NCBI RefSeq assembly: GCF_024721315.2
Contig: NZ_JANFAK020000033.1
Span: 1 to 64,000, forward strand
DNA length: 64,000 bases
Origin: Streptomyces sp. Isolate_45
GTDB lineage: Bacteria; Actinomycetota; Actinomycetes; Streptomycetales; Streptomycetaceae
Direction of reading: 5' to 3'
How positions within the stretch are numbered: the first letter of the stretch is position 1; every line of letters begins with the position of its first letter. A program made the position numbers and the translations under genes. Positions 7,895-16,721 of this stretch are shown one piece after another. The notes under the pieces are model-generated. The model was given only the letters and a program-made list of their open reading frames with translations. It had not been told where the DNA came from and did not search any database.

Positions 7895-9558
7895 ACCCCT
7901 CACGTCCGACCACCTCCGCTTTTCCGGTCGTCGCCGCCCACGGACTCGTCACCTTCCTCGGTGCCGGCCCCGGCGACCCGGGTCTGCTGACGCTGCGCGC
8001 CGTGGAGGCGCTCGCCGCCGCGGACGTACTGATCGCCGAGCCCGAGGTGCTCGACGTCGTACGGACCCACGCGCGGGCGGGCATCGACACACCGCAGCTG
8101 ACGGTTGCTGACGAACTGTCAGCCGCCGCCGGGGTCCCGGTGATCCGCGACGCCGCCAATCTTGTCATGGAGGCCGCACGGTCCGGCAGGCGGGTCGTCC
8201 GTGCCGTCACCGGCGACCCCGGGCTCGACGGGAACGCGTCCGGCGAGATGCTGGCCTGCGCCGCGGAGGGGATCCCCTTCGAGGTGGTGCCCGGTGTCGC
8301 GACGGCCGTCGGCGTGCCCGCGTACGCGGGTGTCCCGCTGCGCGGTGAGCAGGGCGCGGACGTCCGTTTCGTGGACGCCCGGCACGCGTCGGCGCAGTGC
8401 TGGAGCGAGGCGGGCGCCAGCGGTGGCCGCCTCGTCGTCACGGCGACGCTGGAGACGGTGTCGGCCGCGGCCGCCGAGCTGGTGGCCGCGGGCCGCAAGC
8501 CGGAGACCCCGCTGACGGTGACCGTCGGCGGTACGACGACCCGGCAGCGGACCTGGAGCGCGACGCTCGGCACGATCGCCCAGGTGTTCAAGCAGGGCAA
8601 GGTGCTCCCGTCGCCCGAGGGCGCGCGTCCGGTGATAGCCGTGGTCGGTGAGCAGGGCGCCGCCGCGCGGCGCGAGGAGATGGCCTGGTTCGAGTCGAAG
8701 CCGCTGTTCGGCTGGCGGGTCCTCGTACCGCGTACGAAGGAGCAGGCCGCCTCGCTCTCCGACCAGCTGCGTTCGTACGGCGCGGTGCCCCACGAGGTGC
8801 CGACGATCGCCGTGGAGCCGCCGCGCACCCCGCAGCAGATGGAGCGGGCCGTCAAGGGCCTGGTGACGGGGCGGTACGAGTGGATCGCCTTCACCTCGGT
8901 CAACGCGGTGAAGGCGGTGCGGGAGAAGTTCGAGGAGTACGGGCTCGACGCGCGCGCGTTCGCGGGCATCAAGGTCGCCGCGGTGGGCGAGCAGACCGCG
9001 GCCTCGCTGGTCGAGTTCGGTGTGAAGCCGGACCTGGTGCCGAGCGGTGAGCAGTCGGCGGCGGGTCTGCTGGAGGACTGGCCGCCCTACGATCCGGTCT
9101 TCGACCCGATCGACCGGGTGTTCCTGCCGCGTGCGGACATCGCGACGGAGACGCTCGTGGCCGGGCTGATAGAGCTGGGCTGGGAGGTCGACGACGTCAC
9201 CGCCTACCGGACGGTGCGGGCTTCGCCGCCGCCGGCCGATACGCGCGAGGCGATCAAGGGGGGCGGGTTCGACGCCGTGCTCTTCACCTCGTCGAGCACG
9301 GTGCGGAACCTGGTCGGGATCGCGGGCAAGCCGCACAACGTGACCATCATCGCGTGTATCGGGCCGGCGACGGCCAAGACCGCGGAGGAGCACGGGCTGC
9401 GCGTGGACGTGCTGTCGCCGGAGCCGTCGGTGTCGAAGCTGGCGGAGGCGCTGGCCGCTTACGGGGAGGCCCGTCGCGAGGCGGCGAAGCAGGCCGGCGA
9501 GTCGGTGTCGCGGCCGAGCGAGCGGCGGCCGGGGGCGCGGCGGCGTCGTACGACGTGA
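7891..9558 (+). CDS. hemD: Bifunctional uroporphyrinogen-III C-methyltransferase / uroporphyrinogen-III synthase
   Basis: 555 aa from a TTG start overlapping the hemC stop; GGGGGAG 8 nt upstream supports this rare start. The N-terminal half (about 15-255) is a SUMT/CobA methylase: VTFLGAGPGDPGLLTLRAVE, VRAVTGDPGLDG and EVVPGVATAVGVPAYAGVPL. The C-terminal half (about 265-530) is HemD: WRVLVPRTKEQAASL, YEWIAFTSVNAVKAV and AVGEQTAASL. The protein can thus make uroporphyrinogen III and methylate it towards sirohaem and B12. This fusion is normal in Streptomyces. It is the last gene of the rex operon. Confidence 0.94.
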   Translation: MNPSRPTTSAFPVVAAHGLVTFLGAGPGDPGLLTLRAVEALAAADVLIAEPEVLDVVRTHARAGIDTPQLTVADELSAAAGVPVIRDAANLVMEAARSGRRVVRAVTGDPGLDGNASGEMLACAAEGIPFEVVPGVATAVGVPAYAGVPLRGEQGADVRFVDARHASAQCWSEAGASGGRLVVTATLETVSAAAAELVAAGRKPETPLTVTVGGTTTRQRTWSATLGTIAQVFKQGKVLPSPEGARPVIAVVGEQGAAARREEMAWFESKPLFGWRVLVPRTKEQAASLSDQLRSYGAVPHEVPTIAVEPPRTPQQMERAVKGLVTGRYEWIAFTSVNAVKAVREKFEEYGLDARAFAGIKVAAVGEQTAASLVEFGVKPDLVPSGEQSAAGLLEDWPPYDPVFDPIDRVFLPRADIATETLVAGLIELGWEVDDVTAYRTVRASPPPADTREAIKGGGFDAVLFTSSSTVRNLVGIAGKPHNVTIIACIGPATAKTAEEHGLRVDVLSPEPSVSKLAEALAAYGEARREAAKQAGESVSRPSERRPGARRRRTT

Positions 9559-9643
9559 GCGCGTTAGACGGGCCGGCCCGGGGCCGGGTACAGGTGGTGC
9601 GGAGGGGTTCGGGCGCGGGATGCGCTCGGGCCCCTTTCCGTTG

Positions 9644-9674
9644 GTGGGGGCGCCCCGTTCGGACGGGCGCCCAC
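9644..9674 (+). terminator. Probable terminator after the rex-hemACD operon
   Basis: The arms GTGGGGGCGCCCCGT and ACGGGCGCCCAC pair with two single-base bulges around a TCGG loop. There is no strong T-tract, as often in Streptomyces. It lies 85 bp after the hemD stop and before the next gene. Confidence 0.5.
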
Positions 9675-9746
9675 CGCCCGAAAGGCCCCTGAGCAGCTGG
9701 GATACGTTGTGCGTTTCATCGAGGCGGCAACGACGGGGAAAACCGA

Positions 9747-10835
9747 ATGACGCAGAATCAAGGGTGGGGATCCGGACATCACGGCGGTTGGGGCGGATAT
9801 CCGCCGCCTCCGACCGCCAAGCCCGGAGTGATCCCGCTGCGGCCGCTGGGTGCGGGCGAGATCATCAGCGGATCGTTCTCGACCCTCGGCCGCTACTGGA
9901 AGCAACTGGGCGGCGTCTTCCTGGCCGTCCACGGCATCTGGCTGTTGATCGTCGTCGCCGCCGCGGGCATCGCCTTCGCCGCGGTGCGCGAGCACGTCGC
10001 CCCCGTTTTCGACGTGACCGACGGCCGGGCGCCTGATCGTGAACATCTGACTCCGATCCTCCTCGCGGGCGCCACGCTCCTGGTCCTGCTGGTCGTTCTC
10101 GGAATCACGTCGTTGGCGCTCTCCGCCTCGCTCCATCAGACCGTCCTGCGGAACGCGGTCCTCGGCCGTCCCGTCGCCTTCCGCGCGCTGTGGCGGGCGA
10201 CGTGGCGGCGGGCACCCGCGGTGGCAGGCACGGTCGTTCTCTCCGGACTGATCGCCGCCGCTCCGATGCTCGTCGTCATGGCGGTCTGGCTGCCCATGAC
10301 CTTCGCCGGCGCGGCGGACGATTCCCCATCCGGGATGGTCGTACTGCTGCCGTTCCTCCTGATCCTCACCATGCCACTGATGGTCTGGCTCACCACGCTG
10401 TTCGGCCTGGCGCCGGCCGCCGTGGTCATGGAGCCGGCCGGGCCGGTCACCGCGCTGCGCCGTTCGGCGCGCCTGGTCAAGGGCGACTGGTGGCGCGTCT
10501 TCGGCGTCACCATGCTCGCGGGCCTCATCGCGGGGCTGGTCGCGTGGCTGATCCAGCTGCCGTTCCACCTCGTCGCCCTGTTCACGCTGATTCCGGCGGT
10601 GTCCGACATGCCCGAGGGCGGGGTTCCCCCGGTCGGCGCGCTCTTCCTCTTCGTCCTGCTCGTGCTGGTCGGCGGGATCGGTGGCCAGCTGGTCCAAACC
10701 GGCTTCATGCAGTTGGTCAGCGGCCTGTTGTACGTCGACCTGCGGATCCGGCGCGAGGGCCTGGCCGCGGAACTCCTCCGCGCGGTCCAGGCCGGTCCGG
10801 CCGCTCCCGTGCCGTCGCCGTCGCCGGTCGCCTGA
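9747..10835 (+). CDS. Polytopic membrane protein, glycerophosphodiesterase-type membrane domain
   Basis: 362 aa. A Gly/Trp/Pro-rich cytoplasmic N-terminus (about 1-30) precedes VIPLRPLGAGEIISGSFSTL, the typical start of this actinobacterial membrane family. About six hydrophobic segments follow, for example FLAVHGIWLLIVVAAAGIAF, VLLVVLGITSLALSASL and MVVLLPFLLILTMPLMVWL. No catalytic motif is visible, so a transport or membrane-organising role is only a guess. The start has a GGGGAAAA ribosome site. It stands between the haem operon and an ankyrin/HEAT protein, with no evident functional link to either. Confidence 0.75.
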   Translation: MTQNQGWGSGHHGGWGGYPPPPTAKPGVIPLRPLGAGEIISGSFSTLGRYWKQLGGVFLAVHGIWLLIVVAAAGIAFAAVREHVAPVFDVTDGRAPDREHLTPILLAGATLLVLLVVLGITSLALSASLHQTVLRNAVLGRPVAFRALWRATWRRAPAVAGTVVLSGLIAAAPMLVVMAVWLPMTFAGAADDSPSGMVVLLPFLLILTMPLMVWLTTLFGLAPAAVVMEPAGPVTALRRSARLVKGDWWRVFGVTMLAGLIAGLVAWLIQLPFHLVALFTLIPAVSDMPEGGVPPVGALFLFVLLVLVGGIGGQLVQTGFMQLVSGLLYVDLRIRREGLAAELLRAVQAGPAAPVPSPSPVA

Positions 10836-10949
10836 CCCGACGCACGCGGCCGACACCGCGCCCCCGGTCGCCCCGGGGGACGGGGCCGGCCTTCCGGCGG
10901 GGCCGGGCGACGGCGATCATCGGCGCAAGGATCGGCAGAGGGGGGACTC

Positions 10950-12287
10950 GTGGGCGAGTTGGATGCTCGGCTGGTGGGCGCGGTGGGGGTTGGGGACGCG
11001 GATGCCGTGCGGGAGTTGGTGGAGGCGGGCGCGGACCCTGACGCGGTGGGCGGGGACGGGCTGCCGGTGTTGTGCGCGGCGGTGAGCGCGTGGGGGGTTG
11101 AGACCGTACGGGCGTTGGTCGAGGGCGGGGCGCAGCCGGACCGGGTGCTGCCTGACGGGACGACGCCGCTGTTGCGGGCCGTCGAGGGTGGTTCTCCGGC
11201 CCTGTGGGACGCGTTCCTGTCGGCGGACGTGAGGGAGCGGCTGTCGGAGGGGGAGCGGGTACGGCTGCTGGAGGCGGCCCGGCGGTGGTACGAGGCGGGC
11301 GCCGAGGCGGAGTTGCGGCGGCTGACGGGGGCGGAGGGGCCGGCGCGGGTGGAGGTGGTCGCGGAGGGCGAGTTCGCCCGGGTCGAGGAGATCACCCTCG
11401 GCGGGCGGACCGTGCGCGGTGGTCACGGGGCCGTTCTGACCCGCATGGAGTGGGAGTTCCGGATCCTGGCGCCGGTGGACGAGTTGATGGGCCGCGCGGT
11501 GCGGTTCGAAGACGAGGACCACGTCGACCGGTCGGCGGCCGAATGGATTCTTCTGGTGCGGGAGAGCGCGGAGACCTGGTTGCAGGTGGTGGAGCACCAC
11601 CGGCACCCCTTGCCCGCGCATCGGGCGTTCGTCGCCGACTTCCTGAGCATGGGCGACATGATGGCGTGGGTGGTCGCGCACCCCCGCTGGTACGAGAAGC
11701 AGCGGTTCGCGCTGCTCCCCGGGTGGGCGGAGGTGGAGCCGGACGGTGGGGTGCTGGCGCTCGTGCTGGGCCTGCTCTGCGCCGACGAGCATCCTCGGGC
11801 GCGGGAGTTCGGGTTGCGGTACGCCGGGCATCCGGACCCGAGGGTGCGGCGGCGGGTGCCGCCGCTGTTCCTGCGGCCGCTCGACCACGAGACGGCGCGG
11901 GTGGTGCAGGACCTCGGGCGGGACGTCGACGCCGGGGTGCGGGCGGCCGCGGCGGAGGCGCTGGCGTGGGAGCCGCTGAGGCAGTCGGAGCGGGAGGTGC
12001 TGTTCGCCCTGCTTCGGGACGAGGATCCGCAGGTCAGGGAGCGGGCCGTGTACGCGGCCGGTCACGGGTCCGACCGCTCGCCGGCCATCGCCGAGGCGTT
12101 GATGGAGCTGCTCGACGTCGGGGATCAGGACGCCCGGCTCGGAGTCGCCTACGCCCTGTCCCTGCGCGATGACCCGCGCACGCGGGAGGCGTACGCGCGG
12201 GTGGGGCCGCTCGGCCCGGAGCTGGTGGGTGACCACCGGGCGGACGGACTGTGGCGGTGGGAGCACAGGAACGCGGGCGGGGGGTGA
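10950..12287 (+). CDS. Ankyrin-repeat and HEAT-repeat protein
   Basis: 445 aa from GTG 10950, preceded by an AGGGGGG ribosome site. Residues ~1-95 hold about three ankyrin repeats (DADAVRELVEAGADPDAVGG, GVETVRALVEGGAQPDRVLP). Residues ~260-430 contain HEAT-like helical repeats (HPDPRVRRRVPPLFLRPL, DAGVRAAAAEALAWEPL, DEDPQVRERAVYAAGHGSDR). Both repeat types mediate protein binding; no enzymatic motif is visible. There is no signal peptide, so it is cytoplasmic. Codon use is typical of the genome. Confidence 0.8.
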   Translation: MGELDARLVGAVGVGDADAVRELVEAGADPDAVGGDGLPVLCAAVSAWGVETVRALVEGGAQPDRVLPDGTTPLLRAVEGGSPALWDAFLSADVRERLSEGERVRLLEAARRWYEAGAEAELRRLTGAEGPARVEVVAEGEFARVEEITLGGRTVRGGHGAVLTRMEWEFRILAPVDELMGRAVRFEDEDHVDRSAAEWILLVRESAETWLQVVEHHRHPLPAHRAFVADFLSMGDMMAWVVAHPRWYEKQRFALLPGWAEVEPDGGVLALVLGLLCADEHPRAREFGLRYAGHPDPRVRRRVPPLFLRPLDHETARVVQDLGRDVDAGVRAAAAEALAWEPLRQSEREVLFALLRDEDPQVRERAVYAAGHGSDRSPAIAEALMELLDVGDQDARLGVAYALSLRDDPRTREAYARVGPLGPELVGDHRADGLWRWEHRNAGGG

Positions 12288-12409
12288 GGGCGGGATCGGG
12301 GTGGGGCCGTTTGGTGTGATCCACGTCCCATCGGGGCCTGCGGCCCGTTTGCCGGCGCTGTGATCGCGCAGGCGGGAGGGCTGGAACACTCCCGAGGAAA
12401 GGACCGTCC

Positions 12410-13909
12410 ATGGCGGCTCCCCGCCCCCCGAAGACGGCCGACCCCGAAGCCGTGAAGCGTCACCCCGGGCTTTTTCGTGCGATCCGGCAGCGCCAGAACC
12501 CCCGGCTGCGCCGGACGGACATCACCGTCACGGACGACCGCGCGGTCAAGCGGGCCGTGAAGGCGGCCTCGCTCGGCAACGCCATGGAGTGGTTCGACTT
12601 CGGGATCTACTCCTACCTGGCCGTCACCCTGGGGCAGGTCTTCTTCCCGTCGGGGAGCGGGACCACGCAGCTGTTGTCCTCGTTCGCGACGTTCGCGGTG
12701 GCGTTCCTGGTGCGGCCGCTGGGCGGGATGTTCTTCGGTCCGCTGGGGGACAGGTGGGGGCGAAAGCGGGTGCTGGCCCTCACCATGATCCTGATGGCGG
12801 TGGGCACGTTCGCCATCGGCCTGATCCCCTCGCACGACGCGATCGGCCTGTGGGCCCCGGCCCTGCTGATCCTGTTCCGGATGGTCCAGGGCTTCTCGAC
12901 CGGCGGGGAGTACGGCGGTGCGTCGACCTTCATCGCCGAGTACGCGCCCGACCGGCGCCGGGGGTTCTTCGGGAGCTTCCTCGAATTCGGCACCCTGGCC
13001 GGGTACGTGGGCGCGGCCGGGCTCGTGACCACGCTGTACGCGCTGCTCGACGACGGGCAGATGCTGTCCTGGGGCTGGCGCGTGCCGTTCCTCATCGCCG
13101 GACCCCTCGGTCTGGTGGGCCTGTACCTGCGGATGCGGTTGGACGAGACGCCGGCCTTCCAGAAGCTGGAGGGCGGGGCGGCCGTGCGGGCGAGCGAGGC
13201 CGCCGATGGCGTGGAGACGATCGGCAAGGGTGACCTCGCGCGGATCTTCCGCGAGCAGTGGCGGGCGCTGATCCTGTGCAGCTGCCTCGTCGGGGCGTAC
13301 GGCATCACCGACTACATGGTGCTGTCGTACATGCCGACCTATCTGTCGGACGAGCTGGGTTACAGCGAGACGCACGGCCTGCTGATCCTGATCGCGGTCA
13401 TGCTCTTCCTGATGCTGCTGATCAGCCGGGTCGGCGCGCTCTCCGACCGCTTCGGCCGCAAGCCGGTGCTGATGGCGGGCATGGCCGGGTTCCTCGTGCT
13501 GTCCCTGCCGGCGTTCCTGCTGATCGGCCAGGGCAGCATTCCCGCCGTCACCGCGGGGATGCTGATGCTGGGCCTGTCGCTGCTGTGCATGCTCGGCACG
13601 ATGTCCGCCGCCCTGCCGGCGCTCTTCCCCACCCGGGTCCGTTACGGCTCGCTGTCCGTGGGCTACAACCTGGCGACGTCGGTCTTCGGCGGGACGACCC
13701 CGCTGGTGATCACCGCGCTGATCGGTTGGACCGGCTCGAACCTGATGCCGGCCTACTACGCGATGGGCGCGGCCCTGGTCGGCCTCATCGCGGTGGCGTG
13801 CATGAAGGAGACCGCCGGCCAACCCCTGGACGGGTCGCCGCCGGCCGTCGAGACGGACGAGGAGGCGGCCGAGCTGTGCGCGGCCCAGTCCCCGACACCG
13901 CGGTTCTGA
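12410..13909 (+). CDS. MFS transporter of the metabolite:H+ symporter family (ProP-like)
   Basis: 499 aa with 12 predicted membrane helices. GNAMEWFDFGIYSYLA is the family's helix-1 signature, GDRWGRKRVLALTMILMAVG is the cytoplasmic loop 2-3 motif, and FSTGGEYGGASTFIAEYAP is the typical helix-5 region. The second half repeats the loop motif as LSDRFGRKPVLMAGMAG. Members carry osmolytes such as proline and betaine, or organic acids such as citrate, with protons; the substrate here is unknown. The basic 45-residue N-terminal extension is unusual. AGGAAAGGA lies 7 nt before the ATG. Confidence 0.88.
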   Translation: MAAPRPPKTADPEAVKRHPGLFRAIRQRQNPRLRRTDITVTDDRAVKRAVKAASLGNAMEWFDFGIYSYLAVTLGQVFFPSGSGTTQLLSSFATFAVAFLVRPLGGMFFGPLGDRWGRKRVLALTMILMAVGTFAIGLIPSHDAIGLWAPALLILFRMVQGFSTGGEYGGASTFIAEYAPDRRRGFFGSFLEFGTLAGYVGAAGLVTTLYALLDDGQMLSWGWRVPFLIAGPLGLVGLYLRMRLDETPAFQKLEGGAAVRASEAADGVETIGKGDLARIFREQWRALILCSCLVGAYGITDYMVLSYMPTYLSDELGYSETHGLLILIAVMLFLMLLISRVGALSDRFGRKPVLMAGMAGFLVLSLPAFLLIGQGSIPAVTAGMLMLGLSLLCMLGTMSAALPALFPTRVRYGSLSVGYNLATSVFGGTTPLVITALIGWTGSNLMPAYYAMGAALVGLIAVACMKETAGQPLDGSPPAVETDEEAAELCAAQSPTPRF

Positions 13910-13936
13910 GCCCGGCCGGCCCCCTGCCGCTGGGAC

Positions 13937-14182
13937 CTAGACGCGCACCCAGCGGGTGAGGTCGGTCCAGGCGGCGGGGGTGAGGGCGAGCGTCGGCCCG
14001 TCGGTGACCTTGGAGTCCCGGACATGGACCGTGTCGGCGCAGGTGCAGATGGCGACCTCGACGCACTGGCCGCCTTGGTCGCTGCTGTGGGAGGACTTGC
14101 GCCAGGCGATGGCGACTTCGAGGCAGGCGCCGCCCTCGCTGGAGCTGTAGCTGGACTTGAACCACTTCAGTGGGGTGCTCAT
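13937..14182 (-). CDS. DUF397 protein with two tandem DUF397 units
   Basis: 81 aa. Two copies of the motif stand side by side: WFKSSYSSSEGGACLEVAIA (residues ~7-26) and WRKSSHSSDQGGQCVEVAIC (~27-46), then DSKVTDGPTLALTPAAWTDL. Single-unit proteins of about 65 aa are usual, so this one carries an internal duplication. The ATG overlaps the stop of the upstream XRE regulator by 4 nt. Such regulator/DUF397 pairs (whiJ-like loci) act on development and antibiotic production in Streptomyces, with the small protein thought to modulate its partner regulator. Confidence 0.9.
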   Translation of the reverse strand: MSTPLKWFKSSYSSSEGGACLEVAIAWRKSSHSSDQGGQCVEVAICTCADTVHVRDSKVTDGPTLALTPAAWTDLTRWVRV

Positions 14183-15003
14183 GGCTCTCCTAGCAACCGG
14201 TCCAACAGGTCCTTCGTCTCCGTGAAGTTGAGGGCCTGTGACCGCAGCATCGCATATTTCTGAGTGAGGATGCTGACCTCGTTCGGGTCGCGCACGAGGA
14301 AGCTTCCGCGCTGGGTTTCCGAGTACGCGAGGTGCTGGAACTCGGGTGTTTCCAGCAGGATGAACGGGCCGTCGAGGCCCGCGTGCGCGGTGATGCCGAG
14401 GGGGAGCACCTGGATCGAGGCGGTGGGTAGATCTGCGCAGGCCCGCAGGTGGCCCAGCTGCTCCCGGTACACCTCGTCGCCGCCGATCCGGTCGCGCAGG
14501 GCGGGTTCCCAGATGATGAAGCTGAGGGTCGGCGGGACCGGCCGGGTGAGGATCTTCTGGCGCTGGATGCGGTGGGCGGTCTGGCGCTCGATCTTCTCCG
14601 TGCCGACGAAGGGCACGCGGCAGCCGAGCACCGCGCGGGCGTAGTTCTCTGTCTGGAGCAGGCCCGGCACGGTCAGCGTGTCGTACCAGGACAGGGCGAG
14701 GGCCTCGACCTCCCGTTCCATGTACTCCTCGGCCCACGCAGGGACCGTGTCGACCTCCGGCATCCGGTTCGCCGCGACCGTCAGGAGTCCGGGGAGGCCG
14801 AGGACGCGGTCCATCTTCTCGGCGACGTTGGGCATGAGGGTGCGCCTGCCCTGTTCGATCGAGGCGACGGTCTCCATGTCGATGTGCAGCGCCTCGGCGA
14901 AGGCGCGTTGGGTCAGTCCTGCGGCGACTCGTGCGGCGGCGACCAGGGCGCCGACCATCTTCATCGCGGTCTCGTTGGGCCGTGGCCTCTTGCGTGGTGG
15001 CAT
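14179..15003 (-). CDS. XRE-family regulator with DUF5753 domain (whiJ-like)
   Basis: 274 aa from ATG 15003, with GGGGGAG 9 nt upstream; a longer reading crosses the divergent promoter. The N-terminal helix-turn-helix is LVAAARVAAGLTQRAFAEAL then METVASIEQGRRTLMP. The DUF5753 domain fills the rest (VPGLLQTENYARAVL, TLSFIIWEPALRDRIGGDEV, SIQVLPLGITAHAGLDGPF). These regulators work with a DUF397 partner encoded just downstream, as here. The gene is divergent from an ATPase gene across a palindromic operator-like region, which suggests it controls both directions. Confidence 0.92.
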   Translation of the reverse strand: MPPRKRPRPNETAMKMVGALVAAARVAAGLTQRAFAEALHIDMETVASIEQGRRTLMPNVAEKMDRVLGLPGLLTVAANRMPEVDTVPAWAEEYMEREVEALALSWYDTLTVPGLLQTENYARAVLGCRVPFVGTEKIERQTAHRIQRQKILTRPVPPTLSFIIWEPALRDRIGGDEVYREQLGHLRACADLPTASIQVLPLGITAHAGLDGPFILLETPEFQHLAYSETQRGSFLVRDPNEVSILTQKYAMLRSQALNFTETKDLLDRLLGEP

Positions 15004-15039
15004 GCCTGTGAACTCCCCCCGTGCGCATGCGGGATACCG

Positions 15040-15072
15040 GTACGGACCCGTACTCATCAAGGAGTACGGGTC
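15040..15072. promoter_or_regulatory. Candidate operator between the XRE regulator and ATPase genes
   Basis: GACCCGTACTC (15045-15055) and GAGTACGGGTC (15062-15072) are a perfect 11-bp inverted repeat with a 6-nt spacer. A second overlapping inverted repeat, GTACGG-AC-CCGTAC, spans 15040-15053. On the minus strand TTGATG and TATCCC lie 18 nt apart over this region. It is the only gap between two divergent starts (15003 and 15116), so it is likely the binding site of the XRE regulator. Confidence 0.65.
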
Positions 15073-15115
15073 GGCCGTCTCCCTCACGCTAGTCACGGAA
15101 CGCGACCATCACCGC

Positions 15116-15550
15116 GTGAACGTGGAAATCCATCCGGCCCTGCTGCGCGAGCGGTTCTACCCCCGCAGCCGCCAAACCGTCCGCTCTGCCAGGGAGTTCG
15201 CGGCAGTGACACTGCACGCGTGGGGTGTCACGTGCCGTCGGGACGACGTGTTGCTCTGCGTGAGCGAGCTGGCGACCAACGCCTTGCTGCACGGGGTCCC
15301 GGCCGGTCGGGGATACCGGTTGCGGATGCTGCGGTTCGGGGGCGTCGTGCGGGTCGAGGTGCACGACAGCGGGGGTGGGCGGCCGCGGGTCGAGCAGCGG
15401 GATCCGGGGGCCGAGGGTGGGCGGGGGTTGTTGCTCGTGGCGGGCGTCGCGGATCGGTGGGGGGTCGGGGCGCGGGTGCCGGGGAAGGTGGTGTGGTGCG
15501 AGTTCGGGCTCGGGGCGTCCGGCGCGGGGTGGGCCGGTGGCAGCGCCTAG
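15116..15550 (+). CDS. ATP-binding protein of the anti-sigma kinase type (HATPase_c)
   Basis: 144 aa from GTG 15116; a second GTG at 15122 is also possible. The fold is a stand-alone GHKL ATPase: [14 protein letters not shown] is the N box, [11 protein letters not shown] the G1 box, and [17 protein letters not shown] the G2 region, ending VWCEFGL. Members phosphorylate or bind partner proteins in sigma-factor and developmental signalling. The combination of XRE regulator, DUF397 protein and this ATPase is a recurring Streptomyces regulatory trio. A truncated homologue occurs near 59.6 kb. Confidence 0.88.
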   Translation: MNVEIHPALLRERFYPRSRQTVRSAREFAAVTLHAWGVTCRRDDVLLCVSELATNALLHGVPAGRGYRLRMLRFGGVVRVEVHDSGGGRPRVEQRDPGAEGGRGLLLVAGVADRWGVGARVPGKVVWCEFGLGASGAGWAGGSA

Positions 15551-15593
15551 GCTGGGTTCCGACTGCTGTCGATGCTCGAAGAGGCGACTGAGA

Positions 15594-16595
15594 ATGAGCG
15601 CGTACGGATCCTTCCCCGGCTCGCGGCCCCGCCGGCTGCGCACCACCCCGGCCATGCGGCGCATGGTCGCGGAGACGCGGCTGCACCCCTCGGACCTGAT
15701 CCTGCCCGCGTTCGTACGCGAGGGGATCTCCGAGCCGCTGGCCATTTCCGCGATGCCGGGCGTCGTCCAGCACACCCGGGACACGCTGCGGAAGGCGGCC
15801 GCGGAGGCCGTCGAGGCGGGTGTCGCGGGCATCATGCTGTTCGGCGTCCCGGCGGACGAGAACAAGGACGCGCTGGGTACCGCCGGCACCGAGCCGGACG
15901 GGATCCTCCAGCTCGCGATCCGGGACGTGAAGGCCGAGGTCGGGGACGACCTCGTGATCATGTCCGACCTGTGTCTGGACGAGTACACCGACCACGGGCA
16001 CTGCGGCGTCCTGGACGAGCACGGCCGCGTCGACAACGACGCCACGCTGGAGCGGTACGCGGAGATGGCGCAGGTCCAGGCCGACGCGGGCGTCCACGTC
16101 GTGGGGCCGAGCGGCATGATGGACGGCCAGGTCGGCGTCATCCGTGACGCGCTGGACGAGACGGGCCACGAGGACGTGTCGATCCTCGCCTACACGGCGA
16201 AGTACACGTCCGCCTTCTACGGGCCGTTCCGCGAGGCCGTCGCGTCGAGCCTCCAGGGTGACCGCAAGAGCTACCAGCAGGACCCGGCCAACGCCCGCGA
16301 GTCGCTGCGGGAGCTGGCGCTGGACCTGGAGGAGGGCGCCGACATGGTCATGGTCAAGCCCGCCGGCCCGTACCTGGACATCCTGTACCGGGTCGCGCAG
16401 GAGGTCGACGTACCGGTGGCGGCGTACCAGATCAGCGGCGAGTTCGCGATGATCGAGGCGGCCGCGGAGAAGGGCTGGATCGAGCGCGACCGGGCCATCA
16501 TGGAGACCCTGCTCGGCATCAAGCGGGCGGGCGCGGACACGATCCTGACGTACTGGGCGACCGAGGTCGCGGGGTGGCTGCGCCAGGAGCGCTGA
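15594..16595 (+). CDS. hemB: Delta-aminolevulinic acid dehydratase (porphobilinogen synthase)
   Basis: 333 aa. It condenses two 5-aminolevulinates to porphobilinogen. Active-site lysines lie in [14 protein letters not shown] and [13 protein letters not shown]. The metal-site segment is [16 protein letters not shown]: the first and third ligand cysteines are present, but the middle cysteine of the zinc-type C-x-C-x7-C motif is Asp, suggesting altered metal use. The product feeds hemC 8 kb upstream. The ribosome site (GAGG) is weak. A strong terminator follows 28 bp after the stop. Confidence 0.96.
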   Translation: MSAYGSFPGSRPRRLRTTPAMRRMVAETRLHPSDLILPAFVREGISEPLAISAMPGVVQHTRDTLRKAAAEAVEAGVAGIMLFGVPADENKDALGTAGTEPDGILQLAIRDVKAEVGDDLVIMSDLCLDEYTDHGHCGVLDEHGRVDNDATLERYAEMAQVQADAGVHVVGPSGMMDGQVGVIRDALDETGHEDVSILAYTAKYTSAFYGPFREAVASSLQGDRKSYQQDPANARESLRELALDLEEGADMVMVKPAGPYLDILYRVAQEVDVPVAAYQISGEFAMIEAAAEKGWIERDRAIMETLLGIKRAGADTILTYWATEVAGWLRQER

Positions 16596-16622
16596 GCCCG
16601 ACCGCGGTAGGTGTGTGCGGGA

Positions 16623-16650
16623 GGCCCCCGGATCCGGTCCGGGGGCCTTT
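16623..16650 (+). terminator. Rho-independent terminator of hemB
   Basis: GGCCCCCGGA (16623-16632) and TCCGGGGGCC (16638-16647) form a perfect 10-bp stem with a 5-nt loop, followed by TTT. Confidence 0.85.
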
Positions 16651-16721
16651 CGCGTGTCGTTGCGGGGCGGTGCGGGTGGGCGCACCCTGGAGGGAGAGGC
16701 CGACTCTGGAGGTGGTCCGCG

